Shown here: in pieces, positions 43,417-55,065 of the stretch
How positions within the stretch are numbered: the first letter of the stretch is position 1
Layout: every line of letters begins with the position of its first letter
Source of the DNA: Sphaerosporella brunnea
Taxonomy: Eukaryota > Ascomycota > Pezizomycetes > Pezizales > Pyronemataceae
Direction: 5' to 3'
Assembly (NCBI GenBank): GCA_008704415.1
Contig: VXIS01000248.1
Span: 1-64,000, forward strand
DNA length: 64,000 bases
Notes under the pieces: generated by a model
What the model was told of the DNA's origin: nothing
Databases searched by the model: none
What the model saw: only the letters and a program-made list of their open reading frames with translations
Translations under genes and position numbers: made by a program

Positions 43417-45789
43417 ATGATGCGGACAGGGATACTACGGGGCTTGAAGCCCGTCACCGGCCGCATTGCCAGCTCCACTGCCCGGAGACCCTTCGCATCG
43501 ACACCACGAGCCGCCGCCGAGGTTGAGATCACTATTGACGGCAAGAAAGTGAAGATCGAGCAGGGTGCAGCTCTCATCCAGGCTTGCGAGAAGGCCGGTG
43601 CGACTATTCCGCGGTATTGTTACCATGTACGTCTACTACAGCGCCCGCGCCAATGCCCCGCCTTCTGACCCTCAATAGGAAAAACTCATGATTGCCGGTA
43701 ATTGCCGTATGTGCTTGGTCGAGGTCGAAAGGGTGCCCAAACCCGTGGCATCCTGCGCATGGTAACCAGCGGCCCGTTCCACGACTTCTACATAAGCATG
43801 ATCTGATTGCCGGTTACAGGCCCGTCCAGCCCGGTATGGTCGTAAAGACCAACTCGCCGGTGACGCACAAGGCCCGTGAGGGAGTGATGGAGTTCTTGTT
43901 GGCAAACCACCCGTTGGACTGCCCCATTTGTGACCAGGGAGGGGAGTGTGATCTTCAAGACCAGTCAATGCGCTACGGAGCGGACCGTGGACGTTTCCAC
44001 GAGATTACCGGAAAGCGCGCGGTCGAGGACAAGAACATCGGACCGCTCATCAAGACTTCCATGAACCGTTGTATTCACTGCACGCGTTGCATCCGATTCT
44101 CCAACGACATTGCTGGCGCTCCGGAGATGGGCTCTACGGGACGTGGAAACAACTTGGAGATTGGTACCTACCTCGAGAAAAACCTTGACTCTGAGCTCTC
44201 TGGTAACGTCATCGACCTTTGCCCTGTCGGTGCCTTGACCTCTAAGCCTTACGCATTCCGCGCAAGACCCTGGGAGCTCAAGCCGGTGGAATCTATTGAC
44301 GTTCACGACGCCCTGGGATCGAACATCCGTGTGGATGCCCGCGGAATGGAGGTCATGCGAATCATTCCCCGGTTGAATGACGATGTCAACGAGGAGTGGA
44401 TCAACGACAAGTCCCGATTTGCGTGCGATGGACTGAAGACGCAGCGATTGACCACGCCGTTGGTGCGGAAGGACGACCGGTTCTACCCTGCTACCTGGGA
44501 GCAGGCGTTGTCCGAGATCGCTACCGCCTACGGAAAGATTCAGCCTAAGGGCGACGAGTTCAAGGCCATCGCTGGGCATCTCGTCGAGGCGGAGTCTATG
44601 GTTGCCTTGAAGGACCTGATGAACAAGCTCGGCTCCGAGAACTTGGCTCTTGACCAGCCCAAGGGTAGCGAGCCCCCGGCGCACGGTGTTGACGTCCGAT
44701 CCAACTACCTCTTCAACTCTAAGATCCACGGCGTCGAGGAGGCTGATGCCATCCTCCTTGTTGGCACCAATCCCCGCCATGAAGCCGCCGTTCTAAACGC
44801 CAGAATCCGCAAGCAGTGGCTGAGCTCTGACCTGGAGATCGGCCTTGTTGGAGAGAAGTTCGACGGAACTTTCGAGTATGAGCACTTCGGAGCTGATGCT
44901 GCTGCTCTGAAGAAGACCCTGGCTGGAACTTTCGGAAAGAGGCTGGCCTCTTCTCAGCGTCCCATGATCATCATGGGCAGCGGTGTCACTGAGCACCCTG
45001 ATGCCAAGGCGATGTACGAGATGGTTGGCCACTTCGTGGAGAAGAACTCTAGCAAGTTCAACACTCCCGAGTGGAACGGCTACAATGTCCTTCAGCGGGT
45101 ACATCCTCTTCCGCCGCAATTGAACACTTGGCCCGGTGCTAACACCTTCACAGGCTGCTTCCCGTGGAGCCGCCTACGACATCGGCTTTGTCCCTCCCTC
45201 CCCCGTCACCTCCCAGACTACTCCCAAGATGGTCTGGCTCCTGGGTGCCGATGAGGTCAAACCGGAGGACATCCCTGAGGGCGCATTCGTTATCTATCAG
45301 GGGCACCACGGTGACAACGGAGCGCAATACGCCGACGTTGTTCTCCCCGGCGCCGCTTACACCGAGAAGTCCGGGACCTACGTCAACGTTGAAGGTCGTG
45401 TGCAGCTTACTCGGGCGGCCACTTCCCTCCCCGGCGTCGCCCGTGAGGACTGGAAGATCGTGCGTGCGGCCTCCGAGTTCCTGGGCGCCACCCTGCCCTA
45501 CGACTCCCTCGCCGCCGTGCGGGAGCGAATGGAGGAGATCTCTCCTGCTCTGACGAAGTACGATGTTGTCGAGCCTGCCAGCTTGAGCCAGATGGGAGCC
45601 AAGGCCCAGCTGGTGGAGGCGAACCGCGGCTCTAAGCCCACCAACCAGCCTCTCCAGAAGGTCATTAAGAACTTTTACTTCACGGACTCGATTTCAAGGT
45701 CAAGTGCTACTATGGGACGGTGCTCGGCGGCGAAGATGCAGAAAGCCGGAGGTGAGGTGGAGGCGGAGGCGGAGGCGGCTAGTGGTTAG
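43417..45789 (+). CDS. Complex I 75/78-kDa subunit (NDUFS1 type)
   Basis: Exons are 43417-43626, 43679-43761, 43820-45098 and 45154-45789, encoding 735 residues. This is the largest peripheral-arm subunit of mitochondrial NADH:ubiquinone oxidoreductase, carrying three iron-sulfur clusters. A presequence (MMRTGILRGLKPVTGRIASS) precedes the 2Fe-2S domain with C68, C79, C82 and C96. Then come HPLDCPICDQGGECDLQD and NRCIHCTRCIRF with NVIDLCPVGAL for the 4Fe-4S clusters, and the molybdopterin-oxidoreductase-like domain to the end (YADVVLPGAAYTEKSGTYVN). A second in-frame ATG follows directly (43420). The C-terminal tail is Glu/Ala-rich with a GGAGGC-type repeat in the DNA. Confidence 0.93.
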
Positions 45790-47002
45790 AGAGTGTGGTA
45801 GAATTTGAATTTATGGTACATATACTTAGTTTTTGGCCTGCTGCTGCTGCTGTGTTTATTTTATTTTTCCTTTTTTTTCTCTCTCACTTTCTTTTTCTCA
45901 TTTGTTCTGGTTTCTTGACTATTACATACGTCTTGTGTGCACAGCGGTTGATGGTGCGCAAAAAGATGAGTGACGATGGCTGGCTGGCGTGCGGAGTGCG
46001 TGTGGAATGTAATATATCGCACAAGACACACATTCCGGAGGGGGGAGTTTTTGTTTTTCCCCAGTGACCATTTGTATGTGCAGTCTCAACATGCCGAACC
46101 AGCCTACCTACTTCCTTCAGGATGGGGTCAATGACATCTCAGTACTTGGCCGAAAAAAGCCCTGGATTCCACCACCGGGGCCAATTCTTGCCGATGACCA
46201 AAATTGCGCACTAAGCGAACGAGAGCTTTGATCATCAGGTATCACTCGATTGGAGATTCCAAATCCAAATCATAGACCCCCCCCCCCTTTTCCACATCCG
46301 GAAATGGTTGTCGATATATACGTAAACTGTTCTGGGCCCAACTAGCTCTCGTAACGGCGTTGTCTGGGTCCTCTGTGTCCGAAAGACCTCTCCCTTTTGA
46401 TTTGCTGGGAGAGGAGAGGGGTTTGTACTCGTGGCCGGCGTTTAGAACCAAAAATTGCAAGTGGCTGAAACTTACTCGAAGGAGAACTGTTGAGGTGTAA
46501 ATCACCAGATCGAGAAAGTCTCTCGCCCTCCCGCATTTTTTGGTTCTAAATGCCTGCCACGAATAGCGATGGAGAATTTGCCCAAACGGTGTCCCCGCGT
46601 CGTGATGAAGCCGCAAACCGTGAGAGACGGATGGATACTTTGAACTGAGAGCGTCAATGAGGGATGTCGATGTACGACACATCATGCATGGTGCATGAAA
46701 GTGCACATAAATATCCTGTTAAAAAATGTTAAAAATAGGGCCCGGATATGGACAGGGAGATATAAGAGTGTTAACAAAGACAAGTTGCTGATGAATTGGC
46801 TGTACACACACAAGATTTCCACATTCCCGCGTCGTATCCATCAGCTCAATCGTCGTTCTATCGCCCCTACCCCACAACTCCAGTTTTTCCCGAGCCGCCC
46901 CGTTTACAGTAAACACAACGCCCACCCAATATATGCTGCTCCCCTTCATCACCTTCTCCACACCACACACATCATTTATCAAGAATCAGAAATTTGAGGC
47001 AT
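45790..47002. other. Convergent 3' flanks with one unassigned ORF
   Basis: This lies between the complex I subunit and COX5, which are transcribed toward each other. It holds a 154-codon minus-strand ORF (46242-46706) that I cannot assign. No other gene was seen. Confidence 0.4.
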
Positions 47003-47574
47003 TTAGTTCTGCACCATGGAGAGACCGGTGATGGGCTCGACTTTCTGCTCCTTCAAGTACTCGTCGGAGGCCTCCTGCCACTCCTTCGTCATGGTCTTGG
47101 GTGCGGGACGTCCGCCGAGACGGATGGCGTAGAAGGTCAGGAATGAGACACCGACACCGAGCATGGTGTACAAGAAGACCTTGGAACCCTCACCGGGAGG
47201 GGGGACGGCACGAGGTCCGTGAGGGCCGAAAGCGATGTAGTAGGCTGTTGATATCGATTGCGTCAGTTTCAAGCGACTCAAAGAGTTTATCTCCGGATGC
47301 GATTGGTAATGGGGTTGTGGTTGGTTGGTTGGTTGGACGTACAAGCCTTCTTCTCCTGCGAGGTCAATTCGCTCCACGATCCCTTCATCCGGTCCCGCAG
47401 CTGCATCCACAACTCGGCCTGCTCGGCAGGAGGCATGTTCTCCCATCGCTTCTCGATGTCGGCGAGGGTGACGTTGGAGACGGCGTAGGAGCTGTTGCCG
47501 CGCGACCGAACGGATGCGATAGCGGTGGGAGTGAGGCGGGAGGCCCGCAGGAGGGAGGAGCGGATCATCGACAT
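47003..47574 (-). CDS. Cytochrome c oxidase subunit 5 (animal COX4 type)
   Basis: Minus-strand exons are 47343-47574 and 47003-47244, encoding 157 residues. This nuclear-coded inner-membrane subunit of complex IV helps assembly and regulates the oxidase. It starts with a mitochondrial presequence (MSMIRSSLLRASRLTPTAIA). The matrix helix region VSNVTLADIEKRWENMPPAE and AELWMQLRDRMKGSWSELT follow, then YYIAFGPHGPRAVPPPGEG, a single membrane helix (FLYTMLGVGVSFLTFYAIRL) and the tail with KTMTKEWQEASDEYLKEQKV. The intron (47245-47342, 98 nt) is longer than most in the window. The ATG at 47574 is followed by a second at 47568. A longer ORF reaching 48058 reads across the intron and is rejected. 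Confidence 0.9.
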
Positions 47575-48762
47575 TTTTCGAGAGGTATTTTTTTTGAGGG
47601 GGGGTTTTGGGGTTGTTGGTGAGCGGGGGTGTTGTCGGCGATGGTAGTGGCAGCGATGGGTGAGTGGAGCTGGGGGGTTGAGACGAAACGGAAGACCGTT
47701 TGTGGTGGTTGGCGGTGCCGTTTGTGGTGGTGGTGGTATGATGATGGATACCGACGATTAGCGATTTTTGCTCTCGGTTTTCCGCAGATTTCATTGGCCC
47801 GAACCTTCCCGTCGCACACGGTGACAATGCCTTTGTGCGTCCATCACGATCCACCACCCCGCCGGCTGCTCCCACATCGCGACCGCCGCCACCACCACCG
47901 CGAGACGATCGGTTTTTAACCCAATTCCGGGAGTGACGATGCCGGCGCCTGCGAGCTTTGCCTACGCCGCCCGAGCTGCTCGATTGATGCGGTGTTTGCA
48001 TCGCCTGGTTGGCACTGCCTGCACAAGGATGGCCCCGCATTTGGCGCTTAGCCCCCACTACCAGGCAGCCAATTCCGGCCGACGACGAGCAGCTCCGTCG
48101 AGTTCAGCGAGAAACACGAAACATGAAAGCAGGTCTGTTCCGTGGCGGTATCGGTATCGTGAGGAAGGATTGGTCACGTTTGTTCGGGGGGAGAGAGGAA
48201 TGGACATCATCTCGTTGTTTCTGGAGAGCTGTGCCGTGTTCCAAGGCGGCCCGTCGCTATCTTATCAATAACCGCCATGCGCAGTGACACTCGGTGACGT
48301 CGTTCGCCGCAAACCTCAAAAAGATAGCATACGACCTTTGAATTGCCCCCCCAAGTGGTCTCATGGTCGAAAGCGAATGCAAGCAAGTCAGCCGTTGCGA
48401 ACAAATGAATCTCGCGCATCTCAACTGCCATGCGGCCTCAGGTCTCATCTCGGCCTGAGCTTTATCCCCCCCCGCTGAGAATCGGCGAACCTACCGCCTG
48501 CAACAAACATCTGCGCTTTGTGGGTTTACGTAGAACAGGTGACATGATGACGAAACCGATTGCTCAGTGCCCTCTCTTCCGCGGAAGAGAGGATATAACA
48601 CATAACTCTTCTCTCTGGAGTCTGTCCTCCATTCTCTATCCACCACAAGTCTCTTACCGCTTCGCGATATATCTTCAACCAGTCTGTCCCCCTTCTGTGA
48701 CCCTTAATTGCTGTTAGGATTTCAATTGACTGTTCCAAGGCTTTCGGGACCAGGATAGCAAA
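47575..48762. promoter_or_regulatory. Divergent promoter region, COX5 / GAPDH
   Basis: Nearly 1.2 kb separates the divergent COX5 and GAPDH starts. The GAPDH side has a 22-bp perfect palindrome (48571-48592), a TATA-like ATATAACA (48593-48600) and a CT-rich stretch (48607-48720), the usual layout of strong fungal glycolytic promoters. The COX5 side has G/T-rich stretches (CCCCAAAA and CACC on its own strand). Confidence 0.5.
48571..48592. promoter_or_regulatory. 22-bp perfect palindrome next to GAPDH TATA
   Basis: The sequence is its own reverse complement over 22 bp; its core is CTCTTCCGCGGAAGAG. It ends one base before an ATATAACA element and about 170 bp before the GAPDH start codon. A central CCGCGG with symmetric flanks suits a dimeric Zn2Cys6-type regulator or another symmetric factor; the binder is unknown. 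Confidence 0.6.
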
Positions 48763-50008
<1,246 letters not shown>

Positions 50009-51428
50009 AGAGAAATGTGGAAGAGATCAAGGTGAATGGAGATGGAAGAATGATTCGAATGTTTTGATTTTTGATGTACGTTTTTGACAGATCGACACGA
50101 ATGAATGATATGTATGTGCTTTTCCTGAAAGCATACTCTTTCGATCGATGGTCGAATCATGAGTATTAACTAAGCTCCAACATGGCTTTTTGGTGGTCTG
50201 CCTATCTATACAACACTGGAACATCAATAATAAATACCCACATTCCCTATACTCATCATCCTCCCGAAGCCGTCGGTGTTTCTCATAGCTCAACACGGCG
50301 ACTCAGAACCGGCAGAATCGGCGTCGTTTCCCAATAAGAAACCTAAGAGGTGCGCGCATCTATCCTTGCTGCTGATCTGCTAACTGATCTGTGCCAATCT
50401 TAGCCGCATATTTGAACGCTTTCAATAACTTGAGCCAGAGTCCCCCCATTCCCGTACGAAGAACCCGCTGTAAAGACATGGAACTTTAGGGCAAGGCTTT
50501 AGTTCCTATCAACAAAGGGCAAAATATTTCCTGAACGCTATTGCCGGAGGCAGCGAAGCCAAAACTGAGTACAGATGGGCCAGCGATGGAAATCAAGGCG
50601 GGTTTTAGATAGACGTATTCCTCGTCGGATGGGGTTTCGAAAAGAGGTTTCTAGGGAAGTTGGGGAAAGAACAGGTCGTAAGTCAATTCTCTACCTAGAT
50701 ATATTTACATATTCACCGAGCTTCAGTCGGGATCACAGAAGATGAGCAAGTGACCGCCTTCAACCCAGCCGAGTTCAAAAAGTTATGACTGACGTTTTCA
50801 TCCGGGGAAGCCAGGCTCAGAACTGCAATGAACGTCCTCGCCGATGAGGCATTCTGCAAGGAGTTCAAGCAGGCCGAGTTGCGCATTCTCAGTTCCATGA
50901 CACCCCCGAAAAAGAAAGGGAACGGAAAACAGAAGCACAAGAGGGCCATGGCTAAGAACTGATCTCATGAACCAGGCCCTCACCTGATCAGCTAAGAACC
51001 CGCGATCATCTTTGCATTTGCGGCGTTGAGGGTTTGAGATACCTACTATGAATACATTTTCCTGAACGTGCTTTAGAATTTGAGTGCATTTGAAAGAGTA
51101 CCTTTTTTTTCCGGCAATTAAACCCCCCCTTTTCCAAATAGTAAAACGCTTTCACGGACTTCCCGTTGAACGCGGCGCCGAACCCAACGCTGCTCGGGAT
51201 CCAAGCTAAGGTAAGGGCAGTAGGGTTTCGGTGTCAACTCACCTGCAGCCTGCAGGCATGGGAACCTCCGTCAAGCCGATCCAGAGCAACCAATTCCTCG
51301 TCAACGCGTCCACCAGCACATATCCCGTGCCCGTGCCCTCAGAATTGCTCCCACCCCCCTCTCTCTCCTTCTTCTCCCTCCCCCCCCCCCCCCAATCCTC
51401 CAAGCATAAACCACAGCCATAGCCAGCC
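50009..51428. other. GAPDH 3' flank / deacetylase promoter
   Basis: No gene with a recognised domain. An exon-like plus-strand stretch near 50730-50962 reads GITEDEQVTAFNPAEFKK and, after a possible very short intron, MNVLADEAFCKEFKQAELR to a Lys-rich end (KKKGNGKQKHKRAMAKN*). This could be the tail of a decayed gene; I cannot name it. A C-rich run (about 51381-51393) and pyrimidine tract precede the deacetylase start. Confidence 0.35.
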
Positions 51429-54400
51429 ATGTCCTTCGGCTTGCCTTCCTCCGATCCACCGCCACCACCCGATACCGATCCCGTCACCACCGCCGACGTT
51501 GACGCCCCGCCACAAGCTCCTCCCCCCACCACCATCAACCCCCTCGCGCTCCGATTAAACGGTCCCGCTGCTGATGTCACTCTCTCGGAACCGCTTGATC
51601 TCGCGCCGCCGGTAGGCTGGGTGGAAGATCCTGACCAACCGATGGAGGACGTTCATCATCTCAGCGATCCGCGCCTTTCGAAAGGCGACTATCTCATGCC
51701 GCGTCCGCGCAGGCTCCGGCCAAATCCTCTTAAGTATGGGAGTATGCGTACAGGTATCTGCTACGACGTACGCATGAGGTTCCACGCGACTGTCGATGAG
51801 GATGACATGCACCCGGAGGACCCCAGACGTATCTTGGAAATATACAAGGCGATCTGCGACGCGGGGCTGGTTGATGATCCAATGTATACTGGGGTCGTCA
51901 AGAGGGATGATCTGATGATTGGTATCCGTGCACGATTGGTAACGATGGAAGAGGCTCTGCTTGTCCACACGAGAGAGCATTGGGATTTCCTATCGAGTAC
52001 AGTGGGTTCGTGGTGTCGCTTGCTGTTTTTGGTGTTGAGTTCGTGTTGGATGGTGCGGCTTATCGGTGGATCTTGTAGCTCTCGAACACGAACAGTTGCA
52101 GGAATTGACGCGAGATGGCGACTCGGTGTACTTCAACGGGGAGAGCTTTTTCTGCTCCAAGCTGTCATGCGGAGGTGCGATCGAGACTTGCGATGCCGTC
52201 GTCTCGGGGAAAGTGAAAAACGCCATTGCTGTCATTCGGCCTCCAGGGCATCACGCTGAACCCCATAAGGCGATGGGCTTTTGTCTTTTCAACAATGTCT
52301 GTGTCGCAACGAAGGTGATGCAAAAAAAGTATCCGGATAAGTGTAAGAAGGTGCTCATTCTAGATTGGTGCGTGTTTACCTTGGTCGAGTGAGGGGTTGT
52401 GAGGGGAGTGAAGCTGATTGATGTGAAGGGACGTTCATCACGGTCAGATTCCAGTCGCCAAATGTACGGTTGTGGTGGTGGTGTTGCTAAGGCTAGAGTG
52501 CAGGTAACGGGACGCAGACGGCCTTTTACGACGATCCGTCGGTGTTGTACATGTCGATCCATCGTTACTCTGGCGGCAAGTTCTATCCAGAGGGCCCGCA
52601 AGGAAACTATGATCACTGTGGTGTTGGCGACGGAGTGGGGATGTAAGTGCCCCGCCAGACCATGCATAGTGATCGTTCCGCTGATTGTCCAGGAACGTCA
52701 ACGTCCCTTGGGCTTCCGGCGGCATGGGTGACGGTGACTATATGTACGCTTTTCAACGGGTTATCATGCCAATCGCCATGGAGTTCGACCCTGACCTAGT
52801 AATTGTTTCCGCTGGTTTTGATGCGGCGGCTGGAGATACACTAGGAGGCTGCTTTGTCACTCCTGCGGGATACGCTCACATGACTCACATGCTCATGGCA
52901 TTGGCTGATGGCAAAGTTGTGGTTTGTTTGGAGGTTGGTCTTCCATTTTCTCCTGTAGGGATATCAAGGGCTAATTGCAGGAAGGGTGGTTACAACCTCC
53001 AATCGATCTCAAATTCAGCACTCGCTGTCACCAAGGTTCTGATGGGCGAGCCGCCTGGAAAGCTCCATGACGGGCACGTAGCATGCAAATCAGCCGTAGA
53101 GGTTGTCCATACATGTGTGATCAAACAGTCAAATTATTGGCGATGTATGAGGCCTCGAGACATAATCCCGGAGGGTATGTGCTATTTTCTCCACAGCTCA
53201 CTCGGCACAACACTAACACATATTCAGAGCATTACGAAGAGAAGCAATTTCTCAAGGCTATCAAGTTGAACGGCCAGTCATACAACTTCCCCGTCATTGC
53301 TGTTCTTGCTAACGTAAAATACAGACATGGTTCGAATTTATCAGGCGAAAAACCTATGGGACAAGTACAGGATGTCGGTTCTACCTATTTACCGTGATAG
53401 AATCTCGGAGTCTTTTACGTTTCAAGTCATCGCTAGGTATGTGTTCCTACTACGGGTTCTCTTGTACCTCGTTCTAAACCGCTTTTTTCACAGGTCCGAT
53501 TTCTTTACCAAAGAGACAATAGTGTTCTTTGTCCATGATCCGTATGCACCCATGGTACATAACAGTCCTCAACCTGTGTCACTAAATTAAACGCGCTTCC
53601 CTTTCCTTCGCGATGGGGAAGCATAAAGGCCACCCGTATCTGCTCAACCGGACCCGCATACCAACCGGATTGATCTCCATGATGCTACGTTGGTACATCG
53701 AGCCTTTTCGCGTTGTGGTCCAATCATTTTTTTAATTTTTTTCCGTTTACTAGACAGAGATATGGAGATTCATTTTGCTAACCGTTATTGTGTCATATTT
53801 TAGCTAGATGCCGGTGTTACGTACGTCGACTGGGCCATCAGCAAGGACTATGGCTTCGTGGATGCAAACATTCCGCATCGGCTTTCTGGAATTGAAGTAT
53901 TCTTCCTCGGAGCCCTCCCCTCCCCTAGTCTGCTAACAAAGGCCATAGAATGATGGATACGACGCTCAAAAGCAAACCGAGGAGCTGTGCATCTACCTCT
54001 GGGACAACTACCTGGACGTCTCTGAAGCAAAGAACATATTCCTGATCGGAGTCGGCGACGCCGTCCTGGGCCTTATAAACCTCCTTGTCAACCGTGACTG
54101 CAGGGACAAGGTCAGAGGCGTCGTCAGCTTCCTGGGAGAAAATCACACTCTTAGAGCCGTCGTCCCGCCCGTAGCTAATGAGTACCTGACAGAGTGGTAT
54201 TACCACGTATGCCCCTCCCTCCCTTTTTCTCCTTCCCCCGCTACCAGCTAACGAAGGGAAACAGAACTCCCGCATCTTAATCTCGCACGCACACAGTGTC
54301 TGGTCCCGTCCCAAGCTCCCACGTAAGAAGTTCGGAGCACTAGTCAAATCCAAAGGCCTGGACGTGCATGAGATCATGCTTGTGGAGAGGGATATGATCA

Positions 54401-54462
54401 CTCAGTGGATCGAGGAACAGATGCCGGTACCTACGGCCGAGGAGGAGGTTGCGGAGAAGTAA
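51429..54462 (+). CDS. Class II histone deacetylase (Hda1/Clr3 type)
   Basis: Thirteen exons close in phase: 51429-52005, 52079-52367, 52429-52442, 52504-52642, 52693-52933, 52985-53174, 53228-53272, 53325-53436, 53494-53541, 53629-53692, 53804-53896, 53949-54206 and 54265-54462, giving 755 residues. Hda1 enzymes remove acetyl groups from histones H3/H2B to silence chromatin. Seen are a Pro-rich N-terminus, the catalytic domain with [20 protein letters not shown] (the zinc-site and active-site histidines; the DVHH part is on a 14-nt exon), [10 protein letters not shown] and CLEGGYNL, then a C-terminal Arb2-type domain ([29 protein letters not shown]). Intron 53273-53324 must begin with GC (AACG|GCCAGT) to keep KLNDMVRIYQ in frame; it has a good GCTAAC branch site. 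Intron 5 ends in GAAG. Confidence 0.88.
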
Positions 54463-55065
54463 AACAGCGGGCGGGCGTTCTGGAGTTATCTCTTATTTTT
54501 CTTTTTTCTTTCCTCTTACCTTTTCCGCTTCCGTATGTGTGTGTGTGTACGAGTACTTAGGGCTACCCCGAAGAGATGGGGTGAATTGTTTGTGAGTTGT
54601 GTCATGTAATATCACCCATGAATATCGGAATATCATCCCCTCCTCGGCAGAAAATTTCTTTCCTCGCTTCGTTGCACAGCAGCAACGGGATGATCTCACA
54701 TGCCCACAATAAAAAACAAAAAAAAACAAAGTGGTCGGATGAGATCTGCACCCGTATCTGCGGGAGAAAATTTTTTTCTTCGCGGCAAGGAAAAAAAAAG
54801 ATTGTTCCATCTATTAGAGTAGATAGCAGCATCTCCACAGGACGACTGGCCCCTCCTGTATCAAATCGACTCCTCATCTCCATAACCCCTCGAACACACC
54901 TGCAAAAGAACAAGAAAACTGTAAGACACAACCAAAAAAAAAAAAAAAAAAGAAAGAAAAAAAGGCACAATTTAGGTATAGTAGTTGTGAATGATCCCCC
55001 GAAAGCCGAAAGCAAAAAAAAAAAAAAAAAAAAGGAATAAACCAAAGTCCACCCCTAGCTAGCAT
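54463..55065. other. Convergent 3' flanks, no gene seen
   Basis: This separates the deacetylase and the sugar transporter, which face each other. It holds a GT run (54537-54548) and A-runs near 54930-54965 and 55014-55033. Overlapping ORFs on both strands are shadows of these A/T runs. Confidence 0.5.

Noticed and set aside
47003..48058. 351-codon minus-strand ORF as one protein
   Set aside because: It contains COX5 exon 2 fused to a translated intron and promoter; the spliced two-exon model gives the known protein.
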